Positions 1 through 10,300 of a stretch of 64,000 nucleotides of DNA are shown in pieces; position 1 is the first letter of the stretch; each line of letters starts with the position of its first letter. A program made the position numbers and the translations under genes. Under the pieces are notes generated by a model that was given only the letters and a program-made list of their open reading frames with translations, did no database searches and was not told where the DNA came from. Source of the DNA: Amphritea sp. (GTDB lineage Bacteria; Pseudomonadota; Gammaproteobacteria; Pseudomonadales; Balneatricaceae); contig NZ_JADGEW010000007.1 in assembly GCF_016744155.1 (NCBI RefSeq), positions 62,001-126,000 of the forward strand, read 5' to 3'.

Positions 1-786
1 CTAAAGGAGTTGGAGTCGTCGCTCGGGTACCGATTGTTCAGCCGCAGTGGTCGTGATCTGGTCATTACCGATCTGGGTCAGGATGTGCTGCCTCGTGTGC
101 GTGATATTCTGAGTAATGTAGAGAGCCTGAGTGCGCCCTACAGTAGTGGCGTTAGCGGAGCGTTTCGGGTTGCCGCCAGTGTGACTATTGCCAGCTATCT
201 GTTTCCTGCGATCATGGCCGACTTTTTAGCACGCTATCCTGATGTGGAGCCGGATCTGCAGATCAATAATACCGGTCAGGTTATCGAGCGTTTGGAGAAG
301 CAACAGGCGCATGTTGGCCTGATAGAAGGGCCTGCTTCTCATCATCAATTACAGATTATTCCCTGGCGTGATGACTCGCTGCAGATTTTTTGTCATCACA
401 GTCATCCACTGGCACAGCGGGGTGTGCTGGGTATCGAACAGATGGCTCAACAGCGCTGGATTCTGCGAGAGCAGGGCTCAGGTACGCGAGCGGTCTTTGA
501 TAGGGCGATTCAGCAGGCTGGTGTGAACGTTAATACGGTGATGGCCCTCAATCGCCAGGAAGCGATTAAGCAATCGGTAAAGGCCGGCCTTGGTATCGGC
601 TGTCTGTCCCAGTTAGCGGTTGTTGAAGAGTTAAGGCGGGGGGAGTTGGTTGAGCTGGAGACCTCGCTTGAGCTATCTCGTCAGTTGTCGGTAGTCGTGC
701 GTCCGGAAACTCGCTCCAGCAAGTTGGTACAGGCTTTTTTACAGCTGTTAGGTATAGAAACGGATCAGGCCATGGTTGGTCGATAA
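1..786 (+). CDS. LysR-family transcriptional regulator, 5' truncated
   Basis: Reading frame 1 is open from the first base to a TAA at 784-786, so the gene starts upstream of the window. The visible 261 residues begin inside the end of the winged helix-turn-helix (LKELESSLGYRLFSRS, then the linker helix TDLGQDVLPRVRDIL) and continue through a full periplasmic-binding-like effector domain. The LysR family is known to bind as tetramers and respond to small-molecule co-inducers. The effector and targets cannot be told from this fragment. The TTG at position 10 is internal to the conserved domain and is not a credible start. Confidence 0.9.
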   Translation, partial: LKELESSLGYRLFSRSGRDLVITDLGQDVLPRVRDILSNVESLSAPYSSGVSGAFRVAASVTIASYLFPAIMADFLARYPDVEPDLQINNTGQVIERLEKQQAHVGLIEGPASHHQLQIIPWRDDSLQIFCHHSHPLAQRGVLGIEQMAQQRWILREQGSGTRAVFDRAIQQAGVNVNTVMALNRQEAIKQSVKAGLGIGCLSQLAVVEELRRGELVELETSLELSRQLSVVVRPETRSSKLVQAFLQLLGIETDQAMVGR

Positions 787-877
787 ATATCTTTTAAATA
801 CCAGAAATTACTCAATAAATTGACCTGCTGGCCGAAGTAGAAGTAGTCCTTACTTAAAACCGGTAGAAAGATCGATA

Positions 878-1303
878 ATGCAAATTGAACGGATTGAACA
901 GCGGATAGAAACCTATACGTCGTCGTTGGCCCATGCGGTTAACGAGGGGCGAGGTGCGCAGTTTTCTATGCTGTTAAGTCTGATCAATACCGCTGAGGAT
1001 CTGGCGCAGAAGAAGCAAACTTCATCTAGTGGCTTTAGTCTGCCGGAAGCTCAGTCGCTTGAATATCCTGATCCGGATAGCCTCTACGACGGTGCCGTGG
1101 TGGAACGATTGAATACGGCAGTTCATGATGTGCATCAGGGTGACTTTGCTTATTTGCTAAGCCATATTGCGTTTAAGACCGATACACCGACAAATATTTC
1201 GACCACTGAAGATCATTTTGCCAGAATTGGATTAGCTTCTGCAGGGCGATTGATGCTGGATGAAATTGATCGTTCGGGTCAGCAGTTCAGCGCTCAGGCT
1301 TAA
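878..1303 (+). CDS. Conserved hypothetical protein, possibly VC2046/SO_2500 family
   Basis: A 141-residue soluble protein without signal peptide or membrane segment. The N-terminal third is a charged helix (SLAHAVNEGRGAQFSMLLSLI) and the C-terminus is mixed. The pattern of a short acidic protein with 'AVN-GR-A-F-LLLS' near the N-terminus recalls the uncharacterised VC2046/SO_2500 family of gammaproteobacteria, but this is from memory and weak. It lies 91 bases after the LysR gene on the same strand and converges on the next leftward gene. No function is proposed. Confidence 0.6.
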   Translation: MQIERIEQRIETYTSSLAHAVNEGRGAQFSMLLSLINTAEDLAQKKQTSSSGFSLPEAQSLEYPDPDSLYDGAVVERLNTAVHDVHQGDFAYLLSHIAFKTDTPTNISTTEDHFARIGLASAGRLMLDEIDRSGQQFSAQA

Positions 1304-1328
1304 CGGCTAACCTGTTTGTTGGGTAGGA

Positions 1329-1715
1329 TTAGGTCCGCCACTGAATTTTTTCACTTTCTCCCTGCTCTATCTTCCACCACTCATCGGGGTCATCTCCGGT
1401 ACTCCAACCGCTGGCGATACAGCGAATCTGTGTGTCCAGTTCCTTCGAGGCTTGTATTGCACAGTCCAGGTCTTTAATCCATGGGGTTTGATCTGAATTA
1501 AACCAGACGCTGGTCCAGGCTTTGCCAGAAACTTTCTCGTGGACCATGACCGGAATTTCCTGATCGTTCATCAGGCCGATGAAGTGATGTATCTGCCCCT
1601 GTGCAAAGTCCCGTTTAAGGGGCTGACAGTGAGTTTCAAGCCATTCGGTGATCCGCTCCAGAGAACGGTCTTTAACATAGATCTCAATATCGGGGTGGCG
1701 CTGCTCTTCAGTCAT
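1329..1715 (-). CDS. Hypothetical protein
   Basis: A 128-residue acidic, tryptophan-rich soluble protein (motifs SVWFNSD, DDPDEWWKIE) with no signal or membrane segment. I do not recognise the family. Its ATG overlaps the end of the upstream membrane-protein gene (1708-2013) by 8 bases, so the two are translationally coupled and probably act as the distal genes of the dapE-rlmA transcript. The tight coupling is the best evidence that it is real. Confidence 0.6.
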   Translation of the reverse strand: MTEEQRHPDIEIYVKDRSLERITEWLETHCQPLKRDFAQGQIHHFIGLMNDQEIPVMVHEKVSGKAWTSVWFNSDQTPWIKDLDCAIQASKELDTQIRCIASGWSTGDDPDEWWKIEQGESEKIQWRT

Positions 1716-2013
1716 GGCTCTGATCAGGTCGTTTGGTGTCGGTTAATAGAAAACGAAAAATTCGCAGGATGCTAAGGCTAATATAGCCGAATGCGGCGAT
1801 GATTACCCCGCAAATTGCTAAAATCAGGCCGATCAGTGCTATCAGGTCCCGCTGCAGGCTGTCCAGTAGCAGGAATTGAGCGAGGATAAGGATAACAAAG
1901 CCCAGCAGAAAGATGCCCAAACCAATCAACAGAATAATCAGGTTCTGTTTGACCTTATCTGCGCGACGAATCAGGCGTAAGCGCAGATTGTCTCTTAAGC
2001 GGGGCTTTGTCAT
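1708..2013 (-). CDS. Small two-TM membrane protein, unknown function
   Basis: 101 residues. An arginine-rich cytoplasmic N-terminus (about 1-24) is followed by two hydrophobic helices (about 25-47 and 56-78) and a charged tail, giving an N-in hairpin. I recognise no family. It starts 3 bases after the rlmA stop and overlaps the following gene by 8 bases, so it sits in an operon behind rlmA. Role unknown. Confidence 0.6.
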   Translation of the reverse strand: MTKPRLRDNLRLRLIRRADKVKQNLIILLIGLGIFLLGFVILILAQFLLLDSLQRDLIALIGLILAICGVIIAAFGYISLSILRIFRFLLTDTKRPDQSHD

Positions 2014-2016
2014 CGT

Positions 2017-2853
2017 TCAGCGTCGTTTAAAGCGAGCTAATGACACGTCCAGCGTTAGCTCTAAACTGTTTAGCTTAGCTAAGCGATCACGTGCTGCCTG
2101 GTTGATACGCCAACCATGGGGGGTCATCGCTAATAGCTGACTGATCTGAATTTCATCGGGTAATGTGAAGGAGTATTTCACCGGTTCCGTGGAAACTAAT
2201 TCGAACTGCTCTCCCAGTACTGACTCAGGCTTAAAGCCGGAGTGGCGTACCTCATCATAAATGAGATCTCGTAGTTCTATCAGATGATCCTCGCCGGGAT
2301 AAGCTATTAGCAGTTCTGCGCCCGGTTTCAGGATTCGGCTGAACTCTTCCGGCATTAGCCGGCTAAAGAGGACGGTTAACAGATCCAGAGAAGCGTCAGC
2401 AACGGGCATCCGCGCGCCAGAAGCAACCATCCAGGTAAGCGCTTTAGTTTGGTTACAGGCAGCTTTGACGGCATGCTTTGAAATATCCAGTCCGGCTAAT
2501 TGATAGTCGTTGCCGGTTATTTCAAGTCGCTGCTGCATGCGATGAGTGTAATAACCTTCGCCACAACCCATGTCGAGTATACGGGGTGTATCTTGTTGAG
2601 CCGCTAAATCTGCCAGCCGTTCAGCAATCGTATCTGCCAGAGGTTGATAATGACCCAGTGCAAGGAACTTGCGCCTTGCCTGTACCATCTCTGCATTGTC
2701 GCCGGGATCTTTAGAGCGCTTCTGGTTTGCTAATAGCAGATTCCAGTAGCCTTGCTTGGCTGCGTCGTAACTGTGCCGGTTAGGGCACTCCAGGTGTTTC
2801 TTGTCCCCTTGCAGGGGCTCTAGACAAACGGGGCAATTTAGTTGGAAGGTCAT
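2017..2853 (-). CDS. rlmA: 23S rRNA (guanine-N1)-methyltransferase RlmA
   Basis: 278 residues with the family's two parts: an N-terminal zinc finger (C7, C10, C23, H27 in NCPVC...CPNRH) and a Rossmann SAM-binding domain with ILDMGCGEGYYTH near residues 92-104. The stretch KRSKDPGDNAEMVQARRKFL is also characteristic. RlmA(I) methylates G745 of 23S rRNA in Gram-negative bacteria; the RlmA(II)/TlrB branch methylates G748, and the Gram-negative context favours G745. The gene begins 6 bases after the dapE stop, so it is probably cotranscribed with dapE. Confidence 0.88.
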   Translation of the reverse strand: MTFQLNCPVCLEPLQGDKKHLECPNRHSYDAAKQGYWNLLLANQKRSKDPGDNAEMVQARRKFLALGHYQPLADTIAERLADLAAQQDTPRILDMGCGEGYYTHRMQQRLEITGNDYQLAGLDISKHAVKAACNQTKALTWMVASGARMPVADASLDLLTVLFSRLMPEEFSRILKPGAELLIAYPGEDHLIELRDLIYDEVRHSGFKPESVLGEQFELVSTEPVKYSFTLPDEIQISQLLAMTPHGWRINQAARDRLAKLNSLELTLDVSLARFKRR

Positions 2854-2859
2854 GATTAG

Positions 2860-4011
2860 TTACCGCACCAGCAGGCGAGCCATGATGTTCTCATACAGTG
2901 ATGACAAAGTATTGAGGTCATCCGCTTTGACTCGCTCGTTCACTTTATGAATAGTGGCATTAATCGGCCCCAGTTCAATAACTTGTGCACCCGTTGGCGC
3001 GATAAAACGTCCATCTGAAGTGCCCCCAGAGGTAGAAAGCTCTGTGTCTAAGCCGGTAATCGCTTTAATTGAATCAACGCAAGCCTCGACCAGATCGCTC
3101 CGATCAGTAATAAAGGGGTTGCCGCTGAGGGTCCAGTTAATATCGAAATTCAGGCCGTAGCGATTAAGAATTTCATAGGTTCGCGCTTTGATCTGATCAG
3201 CGGTTACCTCAGTAGAAAATCGCAGGTTAAACTGTACGTCGATATGTCCAGGAACAACATTGGTTGCCCCGGTTCCAGCGTGAATGTTGGAGATCTGTAA
3301 GCTGGTTGGAGGGAAAAACTCATTACCTTCATCCCAGAGTTCAGAGGCTAGATCGTTCAGCGCAGGCGCTGCCAGATGGATCGGATTTTCAACCAGATGC
3401 GGATAGGCCACATGGCCCTGCACGCCCCGGATGATCAGATCACCACTGATTGAGCCTCGACGCCCATTTTTGATTACATCGCCGACTTTTTCAGTACTGG
3501 ACGGTTCGCCCACGATGCACCAGTTGATCTTTTCGTTACGGGCTTCCAGGTGGTCTATGACCCGGGTGGTGCCATTAACGAAAGGGCCTTCCTCGTCGCT
3601 GGTAATGAGCAGGGCGATAGAGCCGTCATGATCAGGATGGTGCTCAATAAATCGTTCCAGCGCAGTCATAAAGGCTGCGATGCTACCTTTCATATCGGCA
3701 GCGCCGCGACCGCAGAGAAAGCCATCTTGGATAATCGGATCGAAGGGGGGGTGATCCCAGTTCTCTTCCGGCCCAGTGGGGACTACATCGGTATGGCCTG
3801 CAAAGCAGAATACCGGCCCGGTTGTTCCCCGGCGAGCCCAGAGGTTAGTGACCTCTTCAAACTGAAGGCGTTCGATATGAAATCCCAGTGCTTCCAGGCG
3901 TTCTATCATTAGCTCCTGGCAGCCACCATCTTCAGGGGTCACTGATCGACGGGAAATCAGCTCTTTGGCGAGCTCAATGGTAGGGGATAGTGGCGAAGAG
4001 AGTGGCGACAT
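2860..4011 (-). CDS. dapE: Succinyl-diaminopimelate desuccinylase
   Basis: An M20 family di-zinc hydrolase that removes succinate from N-succinyl-LL-DAP in the lysine and peptidoglycan pathway. Visible metal and catalytic motifs: AGHTDVVP (H73, D75), [10 protein letters not shown] (D106) and SDEEGP (E140/E141). I chose the ATG at 4011 (383 residues) because it has an AAGG Shine-Dalgarno about 8 bases upstream and gives the family's usual N-terminus; a longer frame to 4038 would use TTG. dapD lies immediately upstream, with an inverted repeat between the two genes. Confidence 0.95.
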   Translation of the reverse strand: MSPLSSPLSPTIELAKELISRRSVTPEDGGCQELMIERLEALGFHIERLQFEEVTNLWARRGTTGPVFCFAGHTDVVPTGPEENWDHPPFDPIIQDGFLCGRGAADMKGSIAAFMTALERFIEHHPDHDGSIALLITSDEEGPFVNGTTRVIDHLEARNEKINWCIVGEPSSTEKVGDVIKNGRRGSISGDLIIRGVQGHVAYPHLVENPIHLAAPALNDLASELWDEGNEFFPPTSLQISNIHAGTGATNVVPGHIDVQFNLRFSTEVTADQIKARTYEILNRYGLNFDINWTLSGNPFITDRSDLVEACVDSIKAITGLDTELSTSGGTSDGRFIAPTGAQVIELGPINATIHKVNERVKADDLNTLSSLYENIMARLLVR

Positions 4012-4055
4012 TGGATTTACCTTAAAGCCGGATGGCAATGGGTGGAAGCATAAAC

Positions 4056-4078
4056 AGGGGCTGCAATCAGCAGCCCCT
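4056..4078. terminator. GC-rich hairpin between dapD and dapE
   Basis: A perfect inverted repeat with 9-base arms (AGGGGCTGC / GCAGCCCCT) and a 5-base loop in the 83-base gap between the dapD stop and the dapE start. On the leftward transcript there is no strong U-run after it, so it may be a partial terminator, processing site or stability hairpin that sets the dapE/dapD ratio. Confidence 0.5.
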
Positions 4079-4094
4079 AATAACTGACAACCGC

Positions 4095-5126
4095 TTAGTT
4101 GTGAGCGTGTAGCTCTTCATTCAGTTCGATCGCAGACTTGTTAGTCTTTACTTCAACGCGACCGGACTGTGAGTTGCGGCGAAACAGTAAGTCAGGCTTG
4201 CCCGCCAATTCCGCGGCTTTTACTGTGCTGACTTCATTGTTTTGATCATCCAGAACCGTCACTTTAGAGCTGGCAGTAATATACAGCCCAGCTTCAATAG
4301 TACAGCGATCACCCAGAGGCAAACCCAGACCTGCATTGGCACCTAGCAAGCAGTTTTCGCCTACAGAGATAACCACGTTGTTACCACCGGACAGCGTCCC
4401 CATAGTAGAGCAGCCACCACCAAGATCAGAACCGTTGCCAACGACTACACCAGCAGAGATACGACCTTCAACCATGCTGACACCCAGTGTGCCGGCGTTG
4501 AAGTTGATAAAGCCTTCGTGCATGACGGTAGTGCCTTCACCTACGTGTGCGCCCAGACGGATGCGCGAGGTTGCCGCCAGACGTGTGCCTGCGGGCACTA
4601 CGTAGTTAGCCATTTTCGGAAACTTATCAACCGAGTGAACGTCGATAATACGTCCCTGAGCGCGGGCAGCTAGCTGACGTTTAGGCAGGTCAGCCAGAGA
4701 GATAGCGCCTTCGTTAGTCCAGGCAACATTGGGCAGTTTACCGAACATGCCGTTCAGGTTCAGGCCATGTGGCTTCACTAAACGATGAGATAGCAGGGAT
4801 AGTTTGAGATAAACTTCAGCGGTAGTTTCAGGGTCAGCATCGGTTTCCAGAACTGTCAGAATCATTGGCTGATGAGTGCCTTTGCAGATCTCAACGATCT
4901 CAGCCTGGTCTTCGGCATCGATCGCCAGAAAAGCCGCTTCAAGATCGTTTAGCTGAGCTGCAGTCAGCTCGATCGCCTGATTACCGCCGCTATAGCCCGC
5001 TTTGTCGGCTGCGGCTTTGATCAGTGCGTCGGATGGGTTCAGCAGAGGGGTGTTAAAGTATACTTCCAGTAACTCACCGTCTGAAGACTTGGTGCCGATA
5101 CCCAGACCGAATGCAAATGTACTCAT
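4095..5126 (-). CDS. dapD: Tetrahydrodipicolinate N-succinyltransferase (long DapD type)
   Basis: 343 residues, the size of the long Pseudomonas-type DapD rather than the 274-residue E. coli form. It transfers succinyl from succinyl-CoA to tetrahydrodipicolinate. The C-terminal half is a left-handed beta helix of hexapeptide repeats ([43 protein letters not shown]), as expected for a trimeric acyltransferase. The ATG at 5126 has GGAG 9 bases upstream; the ATG five codons earlier has no ribosome site. Upstream lies a perfect AT-rich palindrome (5155-5187). Confidence 0.94.
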   Translation of the reverse strand: MSTFAFGLGIGTKSSDGELLEVYFNTPLLNPSDALIKAAADKAGYSGGNQAIELTAAQLNDLEAAFLAIDAEDQAEIVEICKGTHQPMILTVLETDADPETTAEVYLKLSLLSHRLVKPHGLNLNGMFGKLPNVAWTNEGAISLADLPKRQLAARAQGRIIDVHSVDKFPKMANYVVPAGTRLAATSRIRLGAHVGEGTTVMHEGFINFNAGTLGVSMVEGRISAGVVVGNGSDLGGGCSTMGTLSGGNNVVISVGENCLLGANAGLGLPLGDRCTIEAGLYITASSKVTVLDDQNNEVSTVKAAELAGKPDLLFRRNSQSGRVEVKTNKSAIELNEELHAHN

Positions 5127-5154
5127 TGTTTGTAACTCCATAGAACTTGAAATA

Positions 5155-5187
5155 AAAATTTTATATAAGAGCTTTATATAAAATTTT
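5155..5187. promoter_or_regulatory. Perfect AT-only inverted repeat upstream of dapD
   Basis: Arms AAAATTTTATATAA and TTATATAAAATTTT (14 bases each, no mismatch) separated by 5 bases, in the 82-base gap between the ArsC-like gene and dapD. On the leftward strand the second arm runs into TTTTTATTT. It could be an AT-rich terminator/attenuator, a repressor site or a DNA-bending site. The symmetry is visible; the role is unknown. Confidence 0.55.
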
Positions 5188-5208
5188 AGAATCAGAATTT
5201 AAATTAAT

Positions 5209-5553
5209 TTATTTGAATAGAGCGCTGTAGTCGCTCTCTTTAAAGCCCACCTGGTAACGTCCCTCGAGGCTTAACACCGGGCGTTTAATCAGCGTGGGGG
5301 TCGCAAGCATTTCGCGGACGGCCGCTGCTTCGTCAATACTGTTTTTTATATCATCGTCCAGCTGTCGCCAGCTGGTACTGCGTTTATTTAGCAGGGTTTC
5401 CCAGCCCAGGGCTGAGACCCATTCGCGTAACTGCGTTTCGGTCAGACCGTCTTTACGGAAATCATGGAAGCTGAAGTTGATGTTATTTGCGTCCAGCCAG
5501 CGCTGCGCTTTTTTCACTGTATCGCAATTGGGAATGCCGTATAGCGTCGTCAT
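5209..5553 (-). CDS. ArsC/Spx-family protein, YffB-like
   Basis: 114 residues from the ATG at 5553 (MTTLYGIPNCDTVKKA...). The thioredoxin-like ArsC fold is evident: IPNCDTVKKA at the N-terminus, FHDFRKDGL, then LIKRPVL (the conserved RP motif) and VGF. Only one cysteine is in the active-site loop (C12), as in YffB, so arsenate reduction is not assured. YffB of E. coli also lies next to dapE, so the link to lysine genes is conserved, though why is not known. It starts 10 bases after the dapC stop and must be cotranscribed with it. Confidence 0.85.
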   Translation of the reverse strand: MTTLYGIPNCDTVKKAQRWLDANNINFSFHDFRKDGLTETQLREWVSALGWETLLNKRSTSWRQLDDDIKNSIDEAAAVREMLATPTLIKRPVLSLEGRYQVGFKESDYSALFK

Positions 5554-5563
5554 GATCTGCTCC

Positions 5564-6781
5564 TTAATCCTTGAGTGATTCGACATACCGGCGGATCCGC
5601 CAAGCGCCTTCGATACACTCATCCAGAGTAGCAACCAGTGCCATGCGTACACGGCCAGCACCGGGAAGGTTACCTTCCTGATCCTCTCTAGAGACGTAAC
5701 TGCCCGGTAATACGGTCATATTTTGCTGCTCAAACAATCCTTGTGTGAAAAGGTCATCAGCAATAGGCGTTCCTGCCCAGAGATAGAAGCCTGCATCCGG
5801 GGATTTAACATCCATGACGGGTTCCAGAATTTCAACCACGGCGGCAAACTTTTCGCGATACATATCGCGGTTTTCCAGCACATGGGCTTCATCGTTCCAT
5901 GCAGCAATGCTCGCTAGCTGGATTGGCAGAGACATGGCGCTACCATGATACGTCCGGTAGCTGGCGAATGGCTTAATTAGATCGGCATCTCCGGCGACAA
6001 AACCAGATCTGAGGCCCGGTAGATTAGAGCGTTTAGACAGGCTGTGGAATACCATGCAGTTCTTATAGTCATGACGGCCCAGTTGAGCACAGACTTCCAG
6101 CAAACCAACCGGTGGTTGCGCTTCGTCGAAATAGATCTCGGAATAGCATTCATCGGAGGCGATTATAAAATCATGCTGATCCGATAGTGCAATTAGCTTA
6201 GCCAGTGTTGCCGCATCTGTCACTGCCCCGGTAGGGTTGCTGGGAGAGCAGAGAAATAGCAACTGACAACGCTGCCAGACTGCGTCAGGTACTGCGTCAA
6301 AATCGGGTACAAAATTGTTATCCGCGGTACAACTCAGATAGTGGGGTTCAGCGCCGGACAGATAAGCGGCTCCCTCATAGATCTGATAGAACGGGTTGGG
6401 CGCCAGTAATAGAGGTGTTTCACCGTCGGCTGGAGCCCGGTCTATCGCGCATTGGGTAAAGGCGAAGATCGCTTCGCGGGTACCGAGAACTGGCAAAACA
6501 TTATCGGCTCCGGTCAGACTGCCGGACTGCAGTTTGAAACGTCGGGTTGCCCAGTCGGCGATAGTTTGGCGCAGCTCTATTGTCCCGGCCGTGGTTGGGT
6601 AATTCGCCAATTTATCCAGATTGCGGGTGAGCTCATCCATCACAAAGGCAGGAGAAGGATGCTTTGGTTCACCTATCGAAAAAGCGATATGGTCAAGGTC
6701 GGTCGGAGGCGTTACTCCGGCTTTCAGCTTCGCCAGTTTTTCAAAAGGGTATGGCTGAAGCTTGTGCAGATCTGAATTCAT
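5564..6781 (-). CDS. dapC: Succinyldiaminopimelate transaminase
   Basis: 405-residue fold-type I PLP aminotransferase. Motifs: SNPTGA (181-186), ASDECYSE with the PLP-ring aspartate D210, and SLSKRSNLPGLRSGF with the Schiff-base lysine K250. DapC makes N-succinyl-LL-DAP from the keto precursor. The order dapC, ArsC-like, dapD, dapE in one direction supports DapC over a generic aspartate aminotransferase. The ATG at 6781 has AAGG 7 bases upstream. Confidence 0.92.
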   Translation of the reverse strand: MNSDLHKLQPYPFEKLAKLKAGVTPPTDLDHIAFSIGEPKHPSPAFVMDELTRNLDKLANYPTTAGTIELRQTIADWATRRFKLQSGSLTGADNVLPVLGTREAIFAFTQCAIDRAPADGETPLLLAPNPFYQIYEGAAYLSGAEPHYLSCTADNNFVPDFDAVPDAVWQRCQLLFLCSPSNPTGAVTDAATLAKLIALSDQHDFIIASDECYSEIYFDEAQPPVGLLEVCAQLGRHDYKNCMVFHSLSKRSNLPGLRSGFVAGDADLIKPFASYRTYHGSAMSLPIQLASIAAWNDEAHVLENRDMYREKFAAVVEILEPVMDVKSPDAGFYLWAGTPIADDLFTQGLFEQQNMTVLPGSYVSREDQEGNLPGAGRVRMALVATLDECIEGAWRIRRYVESLKD

Positions 6782-6961
6782 TGAAAAGCCTTGTGATTAG
6801 CCGCTGTCAAAAGATCGGAAATTATACCGGATGGAAGCCCGCAGGCCAATGAAACCGCGAATCTATTGAAGTTTATCTGAAATGGCCGATCACATAAGTG
6901 ACAATTTCGAATGAACGTCATAGTCTTAGATTAACTGATTGGTAGTTGGGAGTTGGTAAGC

Positions 6962-7318
6962 GTGCTTACAGATAGTCGAATACATCCTAGGGTTGAAACT
7001 GATTTTGAGGTGAAGGTGGGTATTCCTGGCGACAATAGTGGTGCCCGGATTGTCAGTATGAGTGTGGGTGGGATCGCCATCCTGGGTAACCATCAACTGG
7101 AGGATATACTGAAGCTGGATAAGGCGGATGCCAACGGAGTGTTAGAGCATATAGTCAGCTTCAGTATGCCCGGAGGCGAGTTAAGCGAAATCTGCCGGTT
7201 AGTTCATGTGCGCAGACTTTCGCAGGAAAACTATGAGTTTGGCCTGAAGTTTATCGACCTGAATCCTCAGGATACGGTAATCATAGCGGATTATGTTGAT
7301 CGTCATAGGCGTGGATGA
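6962..7318 (+). CDS. PilZ-domain protein
   Basis: A stand-alone PilZ domain of about 118 residues. The N-terminal RIHPR matches the RxxxR c-di-GMP motif. The second motif, usually (D/N)xSxxG, reads SMSVGG with serine at the first position, so binding may be altered. The GTG at 6962 is preferred: GGGAG lies 9 bases upstream, whereas an earlier TTG at 6953 directly abuts that GGGAG. Several c-di-GMP enzymes occur 17-30 kb away. It converges on the RND pump across a shared terminator. Confidence 0.82.
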   Translation: MLTDSRIHPRVETDFEVKVGIPGDNSGARIVSMSVGGIAILGNHQLEDILKLDKADANGVLEHIVSFSMPGGELSEICRLVHVRRLSQENYEFGLKFIDLNPQDTVIIADYVDRHRRG

Positions 7319-7336
7319 TTGAGGTTAAATATAAGT

Positions 7337-7364
7337 AGAAAAGCCCGGCTTAGCCGGGCTTTTC
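7337..7364. terminator. Bidirectional rho-independent terminator
   Basis: AAAAGCCCGGC, two-to-three-base loop, GCCGGGCTTTT: a 9-bp GC-rich stem with an A-run before and T-run after. It lies between the rightward PilZ gene and the leftward RND gene and can serve both. Confidence 0.9.
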
Positions 7365-7381
7365 TGTCGTTACAGTCAGTG

Positions 7382-10300
7382 TTAAGTATTCTGATGGGCT
7401 GCTTTTCGGGAGGTGGCAGACTTGAAAGTCGCCTTGCCGTTCTCCAGCATCACCAGCAGTGAGGGCACGACCAACAAAATAAGCAGAGTACCAAACGCCA
7501 GTCCGAATACCAGGGAGGTTGCCATCGGGATCAGGAACTGGGCCTGCAGTGAGGTCTCAAACAAAATTGGTGTTAGGCCTGCAATAGTGGTGAGTGATGT
7601 TAGCAGAACGGCTCGTAGACGCTGACAGGCGGCTTCTACTATCGCTTTATGCACGCCCATGCCCTGATTGCGCAATTTCTGATAGAAGGTGATTAGTACG
7701 ATTGAGTCATTAATAACGATACCCGAGAGTCCAAAAAAACCAAAGATAGACAGAATCGTCAGGTTTTGTCCTGTTAGCAGATGCCCCGCAATAGCGCCTG
7801 TCAGTCCGAGAGGGATCGCCAGCATGACGGCCAGTGGCCAGCTGTATGATGAGAACACCCAGCTGAGAATAATAAAAATCAGCAGCAGTGCGATCAGTAA
7901 TCCCATTTTCATATCGGCCAGGGTTTCACGCTGGTTTTTATTACGACCTTCAAAACTGGCCTGTACGCCAAACTCTGAGATGATCTCTTGCAACTTGCCT
8001 GCACTCAGATCGGCGATTATCTCGTTGGCATTGGCGACTGCTTCGTCCAGATCTGTGGTGACTTTAATGGCCAGCTGTCCGTCGACCCGCTGTAGTCGAT
8101 CTAGACCCTGTTTATCAGAGAATTTGATCACGTTTGCGAGTGGCGCGCTGCTGCCATCGGGTAGCAAAATGGGTAAGTTTTCCAATGCACTGAAACGGTC
8201 TCGTTCACTGTCTGGCAGCACCACTCTGACCTCAATTTCGTCTTCGCCCTGGTTAAATAACTGTACTAGCTGGCCATCAAAAGATGCCCGTAACTGACGT
8301 CCAACAGAGTTGAGTGTCAGGCCTGAGGTCTTACCTGTAGGGGTCAGCTCATAGATCAACTGCGACTTACCGAACGGCAGGTCATCATCGACATTACTGA
8401 CACCGTTATACTGTCGCAAGCTGTCCTGTACGGCGAGAGAGGCCTGCTTCAACTTTTCTACATCAGAGCCAACTAATTTTACCTCAAGCGATTTACCCGG
8501 AGGGCCGGAACGGTTTAGGTCGATGGTGAACTTTTCAATGCCCGCAGGGAGAATTACTTTACTGCGCCATTTTTTGATAATTTGACTGTTAGTGACTTCA
8601 CGGCTGTCGATGGTGGTGAGCTGCACATAAAGTGCGCCAAATTCATCGCCCTGACTGGAGCCCTGGCTGGTACGGCTACTATTGGTTTTACGATGTATCT
8701 GCAATGCCATCTTAACCAGGTTGCCACCTAATTCTTCTTCTGTCTGCCGCAGAGTTTGGTCCAGATGCTGGAGGAAATTATCGACCTGATCCGGGCTGCT
8801 ACCGGAAGTGAACTGAATATTGGCGTTCAGGGTTTCCATCTCAACCGCAGGGAAGAAGTTAAATTTTATCCGTCCACTGCTGACCAGGCCGATCGCAATA
8901 ATGAAAGCCGCCAGGGCGATGGTCACGGTTATCCAGCGAAACTCGATGGCATTTTCAACCCACCGGCGAAAGCGGCCGTTTTTAAAGTTATTGAAAGCGG
9001 TATCTAGTTTAACCCGGGTTTTGGATGGGTGAAGATCAGTGGCTTTGTGCAGACTATGGTGTAGATGGCCGGGAAGAATCAAAAAGCATTCCACAATTGA
9101 TGCGGCAATGACACAGATAACCACGGTGGGAATGTCGATCAGAATATTACCGATGGTTCCGCCAATTAACAGAAGAGGCAGAAAAGCAGCAATGGTGGTG
9201 AGGGATGAAGCCATGACCGGTGCAAGCATTCGGTGCGCGCCACCGATAGCGGCCTGAAGCCCCGGTTCACCCATCTGCAGGTGGGTTAGTGTGTCCTCTC
9301 CCACCACGATGGCGTCATCAACAATGATACCCAGAGCCATGATCATGCCGAACAGGCTGATCATATTGATACTGCCGCCAATGCCGTAAAGTACCGCCAG
9401 TGTGGCCATAAATGAGATCGGGATGCCCACGGTAACCCAGAAAGCAACTCGGGCGTTCAGGAATAAAAAGAGGGTGGCGATGACCAGTACCAAACCGCCC
9501 AGCCCGTTTTTTACCAGTAGATTAATACGGTCCTGAATCGCGACATAGCGCTCATCGAATGCGATCAACTGAATGTCAGGGGGCAACGTTGGCTGACGCT
9601 CTTCCATCCATTCACGCATTAATCCGGCTGCTGTAAGGGTGTCGTCGTTTTCAGTCCGGCGTAACAGTAGCTGAATAGCGGATTGACCCCGATAGGTGAG
9701 AAAGGTTTGATTATCCTGGTTGCGCCAGTCAATAGATGCAACATCCCCCAGGCGAAGTAGCTGACCATCCTTATTGGTAATTAGCGGTAGTTGACTGAAA
9801 CCCTCAACATCCCGTTGCTGGCTGAGGCTGCGAATCTGTCGCGAGCCGTCGCCCTGTGCGGCAGTACCGGCAGGCAGATCAACGCTGCGCTGATTGATAA
9901 TCGTAGCAACGTCACTCAGGCTGAGTCCCAGTTCATGTAATCGGCCGGATGAGATCTGAATGGCGATCTCTTCTGCGGGCAGGCCGACAAAGTCGATCTT
10001 TCGAATCCCTTTCTGTAGCAGTTCCCGCTCGAATTGACGGGCCAGAACCCTTAGTTCCTGTTGAGTTGCGGCGGTGCTGGTGATTAGTATTCTGGCAATA
10101 TTATCGTAACGGATCACCTGTTGAACGATTGGTTTTTCAGAATCGGCTGGCAAGTTGGTAATGCCATCGACTTTCTGTTTTACCTCGTCAAGGATGTAGG
10201 CGATATCGCTGTTCTCTTCCAGCTCGAGACGGATTGAGGCAGATCCCTGAGTCGCTGTTGAATACAGGGAATCTATCCCATTAACCGATTTCAGTTCCCG

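Noticed and set aside
4012..4038. Longer dapE N-terminus
   Set aside because: It would use TTG with no ribosome site; the ATG at 4011 has both a site and the usual N-terminus.
7689..8297. A 202-codon frame opposite to the RND pump gene
   Set aside because: Ser/Ile-rich shadow within a well-supported gene.
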